DNA from: Acidobacteriaceae bacterium
Lineage (GTDB): Bacteria > Acidobacteriota > Terriglobia > Terriglobales > Acidobacteriaceae
DNA: 47,260 nucleotides
Direction: 5' to 3'
NCBI GenBank assembly: GCA_003142935.1
Contig: PLOG01000158.1
Coordinates: forward strand, 2,935-50,194
Shown here: one piece after another, positions 8,247 to 17,435 of the stretch
Layout: the number at the start of each line of letters is the position of its first letter
How positions within the stretch are numbered: position 1 is the stretch's first letter
Position numbers and translations under genes: made by a program
The notes under the pieces: model-generated
Told to the model about the DNA's origin: nothing
Seen by the model: only the letters and a program-made list of their open reading frames with translations
Database searches by the model: none

Positions 8247-8852
8247 TTACTGTTTCTTGCCCGGCAGCGGAGCCAGGGCCGCGGCCCCGCCTTTTTGGTT
8301 CGCTTCCGCCGCCGCGTTCGCCGCCGGCTTCTTCCCGTTCAGAATATCCAGCGCCGCCGGAGGCAGCGGCTTGTCCGCGTTCGCCAGCAGCAGCGTCACC
8401 TGCCACATCTCCGTGTCCGTCAGCACCTTCTTGAACGACGGCATTCCTGTCAGCCGGATGCCATTCTCCACCTTCCAGTGCGTCTCGCCCGGCGGATCGT
8501 CGCTCACGCCCACCACGTCGCTGTTCTTGTGCTGCTCCCAGAGCTGCGGAGCCCTGGGGTACATCTGCCCCCCAAACGGCGAAGGCTTCTCATGGAATCC
8601 ATGGCAGGCCGCGCACTGGTCCCGGTAGATCTCCGCGCCGGCCACAAACGCACTCTCATCGGCTTGAACCGGCGGAGTCTTTACCATCTCGCTGTCAATC
8701 CGCGCATGCAGCGCAATTGCCGTGATCTGGCGCTCATGAGGAAACGGCGCATCCGCAACCGCAACCGGCGGATGGCCGAAATGGAACCACGCCAGCGCGG
8801 CGACGGGAACCAGAACGATCCCCAAAATAATTCCAAGCAGGACTCGACCCAT
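8247..8852 (-). CDS. c-type cytochrome domain protein (single CXXCH), membrane anchored
   Basis: MGRVLLGIILGIVLVPVAALAW anchor; DQCAACHGFHE heme-binding motif; GMPSFKKVLTDTEMWQVTLLL distal Met region. Confidence 0.88.
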   Translation of the reverse strand: MGRVLLGIILGIVLVPVAALAWFHFGHPPVAVADAPFPHERQITAIALHARIDSEMVKTPPVQADESAFVAGAEIYRDQCAACHGFHEKPSPFGGQMYPRAPQLWEQHKNSDVVGVSDDPPGETHWKVENGIRLTGMPSFKKVLTDTEMWQVTLLLANADKPLPPAALDILNGKKPAANAAAEANQKGGAAALAPLPGKKQ

Positions 8853-8872
8853 ACCTTCGACCGCCTCCACTG

Positions 8873-8928
8873 CCCTCAATCCTATGCCCTCAGGCCAGTG
8901 CCCTCAAGCCGGTGCCCTCAAGCCTGGG
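8873..8928. repeat. Four tandem 14-nt units CCCTCAAGCCGGTG
   Basis: ccctcaatcctatg/ccctcaggccagtg/ccctcaagccggtg/ccctcaagcctggg. Confidence 0.85.
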
Positions 8929-9149
8929 CCATGCGCCCGCTCTGTCGCTTCTGGCAATTCGTTCATCTTCCCGCGAAGCCGCACGGCTGGAATTCTGGCC
9001 CTCTCCGGCGACCATTCAGCTCCTCAAACGTCCAATCCGCCATAGGCCCACCCCCCACCCCTCTCCCAGGTGTTTTAATACCAATTGGGGGGAGCACTGC
9101 ATCCTGCGGTGGTGTGCTTCCGTACTCCCGTGGAGGAATCCCGATACCG

Positions 9150-9896
9150 ATGCGTTCTTTTTACCGTCTTGCCCTTATGCTGGCGCTTTTGTTCCCAGCC
9201 GTGCACGCCGTTCTGGCCCAAGGCTCGAGCAGCAATCCTCCAACCCCGGCAACTGGTCAAGACCAGGCCCAGCCGCAGCAGCACGAAGCCGAAACCGCGC
9301 AGCAGTTGAGCGTGCAGGCTCGTATCCGCGCCCGCCGCGAACAGCGCCGCGCTGCCGCCATTCACGATGCCTACTCGCATCGCTATGACACCTTTGCCGA
9401 TATGGGCTACCTGCGCTTCAGGCCCGGTCCCTACATCCAGAACCTGACCTTCTACGCCTGGGAAACCGGCATCACCCGCTATTACAGTGAGCGCCTCGGC
9501 ATCAACGTCGTGGGCCGCGGCTATTACGGCACAGCCTACGTCGGCCTCAATCCGAGCAACATCACCCGCCCATCAATCAGCCAATACGATGCCCTGGCCG
9601 GCCCCACTTACCGCTTCTACCTCCAGCCCAAGTACTCCATCGCTGTTCGCGGGCTCGCAGGCTACTCCTACGGCAATTTCTCCGGAGACACCAATGGTTT
9701 TGGCGGCAAAACACTTGGCCTCTACCCTGATGGCAATACCTTCGCCGGCAGCGCCAGCGTCATCGGTGAAGTCAACCTGACTCCCAACATCGGCTTCCGC
9801 CTGGCTCCCGAATACTTCGTCACTGGTTATGGATCGAGCGTGCAGAACAGCCTCGGCTTTACCGGAGGCATTGTCTATCGCTTCGGAAAACAATGA
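9150..9896 (+). CDS. Outer-membrane beta-barrel protein (porin-like)
   Basis: Signal peptide MRSFYRLALMLALLFPAVHAVLAQ; alternating amphipathic strands, C-terminal GGIVYRFGKQ; RBS tggagg upstream. Confidence 0.75.
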   Translation: MRSFYRLALMLALLFPAVHAVLAQGSSSNPPTPATGQDQAQPQQHEAETAQQLSVQARIRARREQRRAAAIHDAYSHRYDTFADMGYLRFRPGPYIQNLTFYAWETGITRYYSERLGINVVGRGYYGTAYVGLNPSNITRPSISQYDALAGPTYRFYLQPKYSIAVRGLAGYSYGNFSGDTNGFGGKTLGLYPDGNTFAGSASVIGEVNLTPNIGFRLAPEYFVTGYGSSVQNSLGFTGGIVYRFGKQ

Positions 9897-10768
9897 AAAG
9901 GTTTCTTTCTCGCCGCAACTTCATTCAATCCGGCGCGCTCATGGCTACTGCCTGCGCTGCCTCCGGCGCAACTCAGTCTTTTGCCCAGGCGCTGCCTGAG
10001 ACCGGCAAGCCTTTGCCCATCAAGCTGGGCATTTGCAGCTACACCTTCCGCAACTTCACGCGCGCCCAAATGCTGGGCTACTTGAAGGATCTCCGGCTCG
10101 CCGATCTCAACGTAAAAGACACCAAAGACCACCTGCCCATGGATCCCACGCTTGAGGCGCAGGCCCTGGCCGACTACGCCGCCGCCGGCATCGAGCTCCA
10201 CGCCGCAGGCACCATTTATTTCCCCAGCTCCGGCGAGTCCGACATTCGCGGCAAGTTCGAGTACTGCAAGCGCGCCGGCATCGACACCATCGTCGCCGGC
10301 GATCCCACCCCTGAGTCTCTCCAGCGGATTGAGCGCTTCGTCAAGGAATACGACTTCAAGATCGCCATCCACAATCATGGCCCGGAAGACAAGTACTTTC
10401 CGTCGCCGTTTGACGTGCTCAAAGCCATCGAAAACCTCGATCCCCGCATCGGCCTCTGCATCGACGTAGGCCACGCCGCCCGCGCCAATGCGAATCTCGT
10501 TGACGCGATCCACGCCACCGGCGCGCGTCTCTATGACATGCACATCAAGGACCTCGGCAACTTCACCAGCAAGGAAAGCCAGGTCGCCGTCGGCGAAGGC
10601 ATTCTGCCCATCCGCGAAATCTTCCAGGCGCTCATCGATATCAAGTACCCAAACTTCGTTGACCTCGAGTACGAGATCCACGGCGACGACCCGATGCCCG
10701 GCGTCATCGAGAGCTTTGGCTACATGCGCGGCGTGCTCACCGGCATGGGCTACATCAACCACGCCTAG
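9893..10768 (+). CDS. Tat-signal sugar phosphate isomerase/epimerase (AP_endonuc_2 TIM barrel)
   Basis: MKRFLSRRNFIQSGALMATACAASG; LGICSYTFRNF, DLNVKDTKDHLPM, IGLCIDVGHAARA, YDMHIKDL. Confidence 0.88.
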   Translation: MKRFLSRRNFIQSGALMATACAASGATQSFAQALPETGKPLPIKLGICSYTFRNFTRAQMLGYLKDLRLADLNVKDTKDHLPMDPTLEAQALADYAAAGIELHAAGTIYFPSSGESDIRGKFEYCKRAGIDTIVAGDPTPESLQRIERFVKEYDFKIAIHNHGPEDKYFPSPFDVLKAIENLDPRIGLCIDVGHAARANANLVDAIHATGARLYDMHIKDLGNFTSKESQVAVGEGILPIREIFQALIDIKYPNFVDLEYEIHGDDPMPGVIESFGYMRGVLTGMGYINHA

Positions 10769-10912
10769 CGCGAGCGCGGCTCTGCGCAAAAAAATTGGGC
10801 GAATTGCAAATTGCTACGCGCCTTGGCCCGCCCGCGCATAAAGGCAATCACCCCTACCCATAACGACTTCCTATTGGACTCAGGCTTCATAGCCGTGTTG
10901 AATCTAGCCATG

Positions 10913-11572
10913 GGGTCTCAAATGTCATCCACGCCTGAAGTCAACCTTTGGCCTTCCACCGAGCACGCCTTGGAGTATCTCCGCCGCGCGGACTCGATTC
11001 CGCACCGTGTCGAGGGCGAAGCCACGCTGCTAGAGTTTGTGCCTGCCGAAGCCCGCCGGATTCTGGACCTTGGCAGTGGCGGGGGAAGGTTGCTTTCGCT
11101 GGTGAAGGCGGCGTGGCCGGGAGCTAGCTATGTCGCGCTCGATTTCTCTCCCACCATGGTGGAGACGCTGCGGAAGCTGTTTGCGGCACAGAGCAGCGTG
11201 ACCGTCGTCGCTCACGATTTGGATGAGAAGCTGCCTGCGATGGGGCAGTTCGACGCTGTGATCTCAAGCTTCGCCATCCACCATCTGGTTCACGAGCGCA
11301 AGCGGTCGCTGTATAAAGAGATCTTCGAACTGCTTGCTCCACAAGGCGTCTTCTGCAATCTCGAACACGTCTCTTCCCGCAGCCCTCTGCTCCACGCCGG
11401 TTTCCTTGAAGCCATCTCCTGCGCGGACGAAGATCCTTCGAATAAGCTGCTCGATCTGGAAACGCAGTTAACCTGGCTGCGCGAAATCGGCTTCGTCGAT
11501 GTCGACTGCCACTGGAAGTGGCGCGAACTGGCACTTTTCGCTGGGGTCAAGCCGCCCGCAAGCCAGAACTAG
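10913..11572 (+). CDS. Class I SAM-dependent methyltransferase
   Basis: RRILDLGSGGGRLLSLV, YVALDFSPTMVETLRKL, FDAVISSFAIHHL. Confidence 0.88.
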   Translation, partial: GSQMSSTPEVNLWPSTEHALEYLRRADSIPHRVEGEATLLEFVPAEARRILDLGSGGGRLLSLVKAAWPGASYVALDFSPTMVETLRKLFAAQSSVTVVAHDLDEKLPAMGQFDAVISSFAIHHLVHERKRSLYKEIFELLAPQGVFCNLEHVSSRSPLLHAGFLEAISCADEDPSNKLLDLETQLTWLREIGFVDVDCHWKWRELALFAGVKPPASQN

Positions 11573-11630
11573 CGATGCGCCACCGGTCTTTGTCCCCTCG
11601 TGCTCTAATCACGAATCCTTAACCCCTGCT

Positions 11631-13157
11631 TTACTGCAGTATTGGAATGCCAGCAATCCTGCGCTGCCATTCAGCGGGGCCGGTCTGGTGCACGCTTGTA
11701 CCCTTCGAATCGACGGCTACGGTCACGGGCATATCGCGGACGTCGAACTCGTAGATGGCTTCCATGCCGAGATCGCCGAAGGCTACTAGCCGCGAGCCGA
11801 CGATGGCCTTGGACACCAGATACGCTGCGCCGCCCACGGCCATCAGATACACCGCGCCAAACTCCTTGATCGCGTCTATCGCCGCCGGGCCGCGCTCGGC
11901 TTTGCCCACCATGCCCAGAAGACCCGTCTCGGCCAGCATCTGGCGCGTGAATTTATCCATACGCGTCGCCGTCGTCGGCCCCGCAGGCCCCACCACTTCT
12001 TCGCGCACCGGGTCCACCGGGCCCACGTAATAAATAAACCGTCCGCGGAAATCAACCGGCAGTTTTTCGCCGCGGCTCAGCATGTCGGTCATGCGCTTGT
12101 GCGCCGCGTCGCGGCCTGTCAACAGCTTGCCGGTGAGCAGCAGCACCTCGCCCGGCTTCCACTGGTCGGCTTCCGCGCGGGTCACCGTGTCGAGGTTGAC
12201 GCGGCGTGCGCCGGAGACGTCATGCGTCAACTTCGGCCAGTCGTCCAGATTCGGCGGATCGAGATAGACCGGCCCGCTGCCATCGAGCACGATGTGCGCA
12301 TGACGCGTGGCCGCGCAGTTGGGAATCATGGCCACCGGCAGGTTCGCGGCGTGGGTCGGATAGTCGAGCACCTTCACATCCAGCACCGTCGTCAGCCCGC
12401 CAAGACCCTGCGCGCCGATCCCCAGCCGGTTCACCTTGTCGTAGAGCTCGACACGCAGCTTCTCGGCGGTAGTGACCGGGCCGCGCGCAATCAGTTCCTG
12501 AATATCGATCGGGTCCATCAGCGACTGCTTTGCCAGCAGCATCGCCTTCTCCGACGTGCCACCAATCCCGATCCCCAGCATCCCCGGCGGACACCATCCC
12601 GCGCCCATGGTCGGCACCGTCTTCAGCACCCACTCCACAACCGAGTCCGACGGATTCAGCATCGCGAACTTCGACTTCGCCTCTGACCCTCCGCCCTTGG
12701 CCGCGACAGTGATATCGACCTTGTCGCCCTTCACCAGCTCGACCGTGACGCAGGCCGGCGTATTGTCTTTGGTGTTTTTGCGCGCCCCCGCCGGGTCAGC
12801 CAATATCGAAGCCCGCAGCTTGTTGTCCGGATCGAGATAAGCCCTCCGCACGCCCTCGTCGACCATCTGCTGAACGTCCTTCGCCTCTTCGCCCGGAGCA
12901 GACTCGAACCGCACGTCCATGCCGACCTTGAGAAACGCCGTCACGATGCCCGTGTCCTGGCAGATGGGCCTGTGCCCCTCGGCGCACATCCGGCTATTGA
13001 TCAGAATCTGCGCAATCGCATCTTTGGCCGCCGCAGACTCTTCCTTCTCATAGGCCTTGGCGAGGCTCGTGATGTAATCCACCGGGTGGTAGTAGCTGAT
13101 GTACTGCAACGCCCCCGCAACGCTGGCGATAAAGTCTTCCTGGCGGATGATGGTCAT
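11631..13157 (-). CDS. Fumarate hydratase, class I (iron-sulfur dependent)
   Basis: RPICQDTGIVTAFLKVG, GMLGIGIGGTSEKAMLLAK, RIAGIPILQ terminus; FumA-type architecture. Confidence 0.93.
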   Translation of the reverse strand: MTIIRQEDFIASVAGALQYISYYHPVDYITSLAKAYEKEESAAAKDAIAQILINSRMCAEGHRPICQDTGIVTAFLKVGMDVRFESAPGEEAKDVQQMVDEGVRRAYLDPDNKLRASILADPAGARKNTKDNTPACVTVELVKGDKVDITVAAKGGGSEAKSKFAMLNPSDSVVEWVLKTVPTMGAGWCPPGMLGIGIGGTSEKAMLLAKQSLMDPIDIQELIARGPVTTAEKLRVELYDKVNRLGIGAQGLGGLTTVLDVKVLDYPTHAANLPVAMIPNCAATRHAHIVLDGSGPVYLDPPNLDDWPKLTHDVSGARRVNLDTVTRAEADQWKPGEVLLLTGKLLTGRDAAHKRMTDMLSRGEKLPVDFRGRFIYYVGPVDPVREEVVGPAGPTTATRMDKFTRQMLAETGLLGMVGKAERGPAAIDAIKEFGAVYLMAVGGAAYLVSKAIVGSRLVAFGDLGMEAIYEFDVRDMPVTVAVDSKGTSVHQTGPAEWQRRIAGIPILQ

Positions 13158-13247
13158 GGGAACTCCTGGAACTCTTTAGATTAGTGGATGCAGGTAGAGT
13201 TTGTCCGGTGGCGGTCGGCTATTGGCCAAACTAAAGAGAAGGCCGCT

Positions 13248-13415
13248 TTATGCCGGCCGAATACCCGTATGCCCGAAGTGGTCGCCCTTCCACAGCATCG
13301 GCTCCCGCTTGTCCCGCGCCAGGGCATAGCTGAAGCAGTCCCCGAAGTTCAGCCCCGCCGGGTGCCCGCTGCCCTTTCCGAAATCCCGATAAGCCTGGCG
13401 CGCGATCTTGGCCTG
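13248..13415 (-). pseudogene. C-terminal remnant of a VapC-type PIN-domain toxin
   Basis: [48 protein letters not shown] matches the VapC C-terminal signature; N-terminal catalytic half absent. Confidence 0.75.
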
Positions 13416-13513
13416 CCCGGCAACGCCCGGCTCTATGCTATATTCGTCCCGAGCCGCGAGGCAGAATAGAAATTCCTGCGTGGCGCTTTGGCCCGCGGGT
13501 TTGGAGCGAGCCA

Positions 13514-14683
13514 ATGAAAACCAGCCCCGGACGCATCATCGCAGCGGCTGCGATCGTTGCTGCCGGTTTCTGCTTTGTACTCGGCCTTTATGCCTTCGGC
13601 CTGACGGAAAAGAACGCCACCGAACGCGACTATATCGAGTACTGGGCGGCCGGGCAGCAACTGGTTCACGGCGCCAACCCCTACGACCTGGCGGCAATAT
13701 TTCAAGTTGAGCGCGCAGTGGGACTCGACGATCGCGAACCCAAGGTCACGCTCAGCCCGCCGATCGTCCTGCTGCTTGTGCTACCGCTCGGATTCCTGGG
13801 CGTAAAGGCCGGCCTCATCCTTTGGTTGTTCCTCATACTTGCCTGTCTTGTAGCGTCGATTTCGCTTATCTGGCGCCTGCACGGCAGTCCGCCTACCGGC
13901 TATCACTGGATTGGTATGGCTTTTGCTCCGGCGGTGGCATGTCTGCTGGCTGCCCAGATAAGCCTTTTTCTCTTGCTCGCAATCGTGCTGTTTCTTTACT
14001 GGCACCGGTCCAGGCCATTGCTTGCCGGCGTGGCTCTTCTGCCTTGCGTCCTGAAGCCGCACTTGTTTCTGCCCTTCGCGGTGGTGCTGCTGCTCTGGAT
14101 AGCCAACCGCAGGGCGTATCGAGTCCTGCTTGGATTTGGCGCCGCGTTCGCCGCCAGTTGCGCCCTGACGCTCGGCCTCGATCGCCATGCGTGGTCAGAG
14201 TATGAGCTGCTGTCGCACTCCAACAACATTCTTCATCTTTTTGTCCCCACGCTGAGTTCGTTCCTTCGCTTCCAGGTCGCTCCCAACGCCGTTTGGCTGC
14301 AATTTCTTCCTGCTGCCGCAAGCTGCGTTTGGGCCATCTGGTACTTTCTGACGCGGCGCGCCGGCTGGGATTGGATGCAACAGGGACTGCTGGTAATGTT
14401 AGTCTCGTCACTCTGTGCGCCCTACGCGTTCTTCTACGACGAAGCGGTATTGATGCCCGCCGTGCTGGCCGGCGTCTATTTGGCAGCGAATGCGCAGCGT
14501 TCCCTGCTCCCCCTGATGCTGATCTCCGCAATTGCTCTCACCGAAACCTGCGCGGAAGTCCCGCTTACCTCGGCCTCTTATCTGTGGACCGCGCCCGCAT
14601 GGCTTGCATGGTTTCTCTACGCGAGCCGGCGCAGGAACGCGCCTGCCGAAGAGACCCGCTTCGACCGCTCTGTTCTTGACTGA
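13514..14683 (+). CDS. Multi-TM GT87/DUF2029-like glycosyltransferase-family protein
   Basis: [22 protein letters not shown] motif followed by about 10 TM segments. Confidence 0.75.
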   Translation: MKTSPGRIIAAAAIVAAGFCFVLGLYAFGLTEKNATERDYIEYWAAGQQLVHGANPYDLAAIFQVERAVGLDDREPKVTLSPPIVLLLVLPLGFLGVKAGLILWLFLILACLVASISLIWRLHGSPPTGYHWIGMAFAPAVACLLAAQISLFLLLAIVLFLYWHRSRPLLAGVALLPCVLKPHLFLPFAVVLLLWIANRRAYRVLLGFGAAFAASCALTLGLDRHAWSEYELLSHSNNILHLFVPTLSSFLRFQVAPNAVWLQFLPAAASCVWAIWYFLTRRAGWDWMQQGLLVMLVSSLCAPYAFFYDEAVLMPAVLAGVYLAANAQRSLLPLMLISAIALTETCAEVPLTSASYLWTAPAWLAWFLYASRRRNAPAEETRFDRSVLD

Positions 14684-15351
14684 GGCACTTCAGCGCCCCG
14701 GCGAAGAAGAAGCTCCCAATGGAGTCAGGCCGCGTGAGTGGCGGGCCAGTGGCAGACACCGGAATGCGCAATGCAGCCTGAACCGCAACCTTCAGATAAA
14801 GGCGGGTTGGATTGCATTTCAGGATGTGCACAGGCCATACGCTTATATTCTGCGTGTTATTGGCTCAAGTTCTGCGTTTTGCCTTCGAGTTCATGGATGT
14901 GGTCACTGAAAGTTTTCTCACGAGTTAACTTTTATTCCACTTGTCTGCCATAAACGATGGTTGGCGCGGTGAATATTTGGTCAAAATTGAACAGTATTAT
15001 CTCATCATCGGTGCTTTGATGTTTTGAGAGCTCCAGGCGGGAGATGCCGGCAACCTCAGATCTCTTGGCTGAAGCACATTCTTGTACCTTGCTGGAAACC
15101 AATTCAAGAGGGAGCTGACCGGAGATTTCCCACAAGCACATTGTGGGAGCCGGCGGCTAAGTGTTTGTTGCACCTGCATGTCTTCGAACCTTAGTTTTTC
15201 CCCTGATTAACGATCGAATTGAACGCGAGGGAAAACGAGTATGACCACAATCTCATATTGGGTTCAGATGCGTGATTAATACCACAAAAAACAACTTGAT
15301 TTCAAAAGATCCGCAAGCGGCCGTACCGCTATTGCGGACCCTGAGGTGCGT

Positions 15352-15741
15352 ATGCCAACTACCGTAGTACTTGCCGTTTGCCTTGACTCCCTCGTTCCGG
15401 GACCTCAAGACTCAGCCTGGAGATCCGCAGGTTACTTCTTCATCCCGGCGAACTCCATCAAAGAGGCAATCAGTCACTTCAAAGCTGGCGATTTCGATCT
15501 CGTGCTCCTCGGGCACACCATTCCCGCGGAAGCCAGGGAGCGGCTCACCTTCCTCATTCGAGCAACGGGCTCCAATGTGCCCGTGGTCAGCATGGCCGGC
15601 TTGTCGGACCATAACGACTCCTTCGTGGATGCGACCCTGGGGGCCGATCCAGGCATTTTGCTCGCCGGCATGGAAAATCTATTGGCGAACAAGGCGAGAA
15701 TGCGGACGGCGCCGGCGCTCCAGTTTTCCAGCGCGACCTGA
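15352..15741 (+). CDS. Receiver-like (CheY-fold) protein lacking the conserved phospho-acceptor Asp
   Basis: FDLVLLGHTIP where canonical receivers have DLVLLDxxMP; alpha/beta pattern, alternative GTG start 15346. Confidence 0.65.
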   Translation: MPTTVVLAVCLDSLVPGPQDSAWRSAGYFFIPANSIKEAISHFKAGDFDLVLLGHTIPAEARERLTFLIRATGSNVPVVSMAGLSDHNDSFVDATLGADPGILLAGMENLLANKARMRTAPALQFSSAT

Positions 15742-15785
15742 CGGGCCGCATCGAACATCCCGCAAGTTCAAGGAAGAAGGCGGTC

Positions 15786-16619
15786 ATGGAATATCTCGGC
15801 GAGCGGGCTAGCAACGACGCTCAAGCCCCAAGCTTCGGTGCGGATCTCCCCTGTCAGCGAACCGCCGGCAACTCAGCACCAGGCTTGACTGCGACACCCA
15901 TCCTCCCACACTCCGCACTCAGATGGAACGATCCCGGCGCGGAGTGGAGATCGGGCGAGTTCTTCAAATCTCTTTCACCCAAGGCGATGAGCGAATTCGA
16001 ATCGCTCGCAACCCCGTTTTGCTGCCAGGGAAATAAGGTGCTCTTCACCGAGGAGCAGCAACCTTTGAGCGTCTTCTTCCTGCTGGAGGGCAGAGTCAAG
16101 CTCACCATGAACTCCAGCGAAGGCAAGCGGCTCATGCTCGGAATCGCCATGCCCGGAGAGATCCTCGGGCTCGCTGCCGTCGTTACCGGCTGTCCCTACG
16201 AGATCACGGCTGTTTCGCAGTTCCCTTGCAGAATCATTGGGCTCCCGCGGAAAATCTTTTTCGACTTCCTGTTGTGTCACCCAGTTGCCTGGGAAAACTC
16301 GGCGCGCCTCTTGTGCCTCGAGTACAAGAGAGGCTGCGAACAACTACGCCTCCTTGGCCTCTCCCTCACCGCCTCTATAAAGCTGGCAAGGCTGCTGCTG
16401 CTTTGGTCCACTGAAGGCCAGCGGACCGGACTCGGCGCGCGCATCCACTGCTCGCTCACTCACGAGGAAATCGGCGAGTACATCGGCCTCTCGCGAGAAA
16501 CCGTCACCCGCAATCTTAAAGACTTCAAGAACCACGAGCTTGTCGTGCAGCGAGGGTCAACTCTTGTCATTTCCAGTCTTCGCGCCCTCGAAATCTACGC
16601 CGGCCAAGTCGCCTGCTGA
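15786..16619 (+). CDS. Crp/Fnr family transcriptional regulator
   Basis: cNMP-binding-like FFLLEGRVKLTMNSSEGKRLMLGIAMPGEILGLAAVV; HTH LTHEEIGEYIGLSRETVTRNLKDFKNHELV. Confidence 0.9.
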   Translation: MEYLGERASNDAQAPSFGADLPCQRTAGNSAPGLTATPILPHSALRWNDPGAEWRSGEFFKSLSPKAMSEFESLATPFCCQGNKVLFTEEQQPLSVFFLLEGRVKLTMNSSEGKRLMLGIAMPGEILGLAAVVTGCPYEITAVSQFPCRIIGLPRKIFFDFLLCHPVAWENSARLLCLEYKRGCEQLRLLGLSLTASIKLARLLLLWSTEGQRTGLGARIHCSLTHEEIGEYIGLSRETVTRNLKDFKNHELVVQRGSTLVISSLRALEIYAGQVAC

Positions 16620-16629
16620 AGGAGTTCAA

Positions 16630-17109
16630 ATGCATTCGCACGAATTAAATGTCAAAGTTGGTGATCGCGTGGTCATATCCAGGCCTGACTCAAGAGATCC
16701 TTTTGCAGCCAGGATCGAGAGGGTATCGGCCGTGGAAGCTGTCCGCCCAAAATCGTTCGACGCCGGGGGCCTCTGCTTTCGGTATGACGGAAGAGAGTGG
16801 AGTGGACACAATCGAGTTTGCTCGATCCCTCGCGAGGAGGGCATCAAAGAAAAGCGCGCGCTGGAAGCGGCCCGCGAAGCCGATCTGATCGAGCGCGCGA
16901 AGCGCGCAAGAGAAGACGTGATTCTGGCCTTCGTCCTCAGTTGCCGGCATCAGGACGAGTGGCTCAAACTGGGCATCGAGGAACTGAGAAGGATCGCCGA
17001 GTTGCACGGAATCGCCTCTGCAAGAGCCGAAGCGTTGAGTGCCTCGCAACGCCGGTTGTCCACCTTGCCTCCGCTGAGGCCATTTGAAGAACAGAGGGGT
17101 AGCCTTTAA
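16630..17109 (+). CDS. Hypothetical protein, 159 aa
   Basis: ORF immediately downstream of the Crp/Fnr gene, ATG 10 nt after its stop codon. Confidence 0.55.
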   Translation: MHSHELNVKVGDRVVISRPDSRDPFAARIERVSAVEAVRPKSFDAGGLCFRYDGREWSGHNRVCSIPREEGIKEKRALEAAREADLIERAKRAREDVILAFVLSCRHQDEWLKLGIEELRRIAELHGIASARAEALSASQRRLSTLPPLRPFEEQRGSL

Positions 17110-17343
17110 CGGGATGGGCTGAATCCGCAACCGAATCGCGCTGCGCAAGTCCAGAGGAAAATTAGCAGCGAGCAGACTCCTGAGAACTCGCATCGCGCCC
17201 AATTAATGACGGCGTAAACGTTCGGGGAGTAGAATCGGCTGTCGGCAGCGAGACCGCCCTCCGGCGTGGGAGAAAGATCGTGCCCGCCGCCGCATCGTAG
17301 CCTTCTTCCGGCTGCACCTGGAAGGCCAAGCCTGAAAATTCGA

Positions 17344-17384
17344 TGCCCCACCTTCGGCAGGTTCATCTCGCCGAATGTGGGGCA
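17344..17384. repeat. Inverted repeat TGCCCCACcTTCGGC-11nt-GCCGAAtGTGGGGCA
   Basis: 15-bp stem with one mismatch; shares the TGCCCCACCTTCG core with the short elements. Confidence 0.7.
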
Positions 17385-17408
17385 CTGTCATTGTCACGAT
17401 GCAAAAAA

Positions 17409-17432
17409 CTGAAAGCTGATAGCTGAGAGCTG
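17409..17432. repeat. Heptanucleotide array, minus strand CAGCTCT CAGCTAT CAGCTTT CAG, followed by T run
   Basis: Direct reading, ends 3 nt from the helicase stop codon. Confidence 0.85.
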
Positions 17433-17435
17433 CTC

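Noticed and set aside
7807-8434. ORFs reading through the tandem repeats (VPQVRGPQGQVLVLGVEVPILGPG)
   Set aside because: They arise from the repeat sequence being stop-free; no RBS or domain. Kept as repeat, not CDS.
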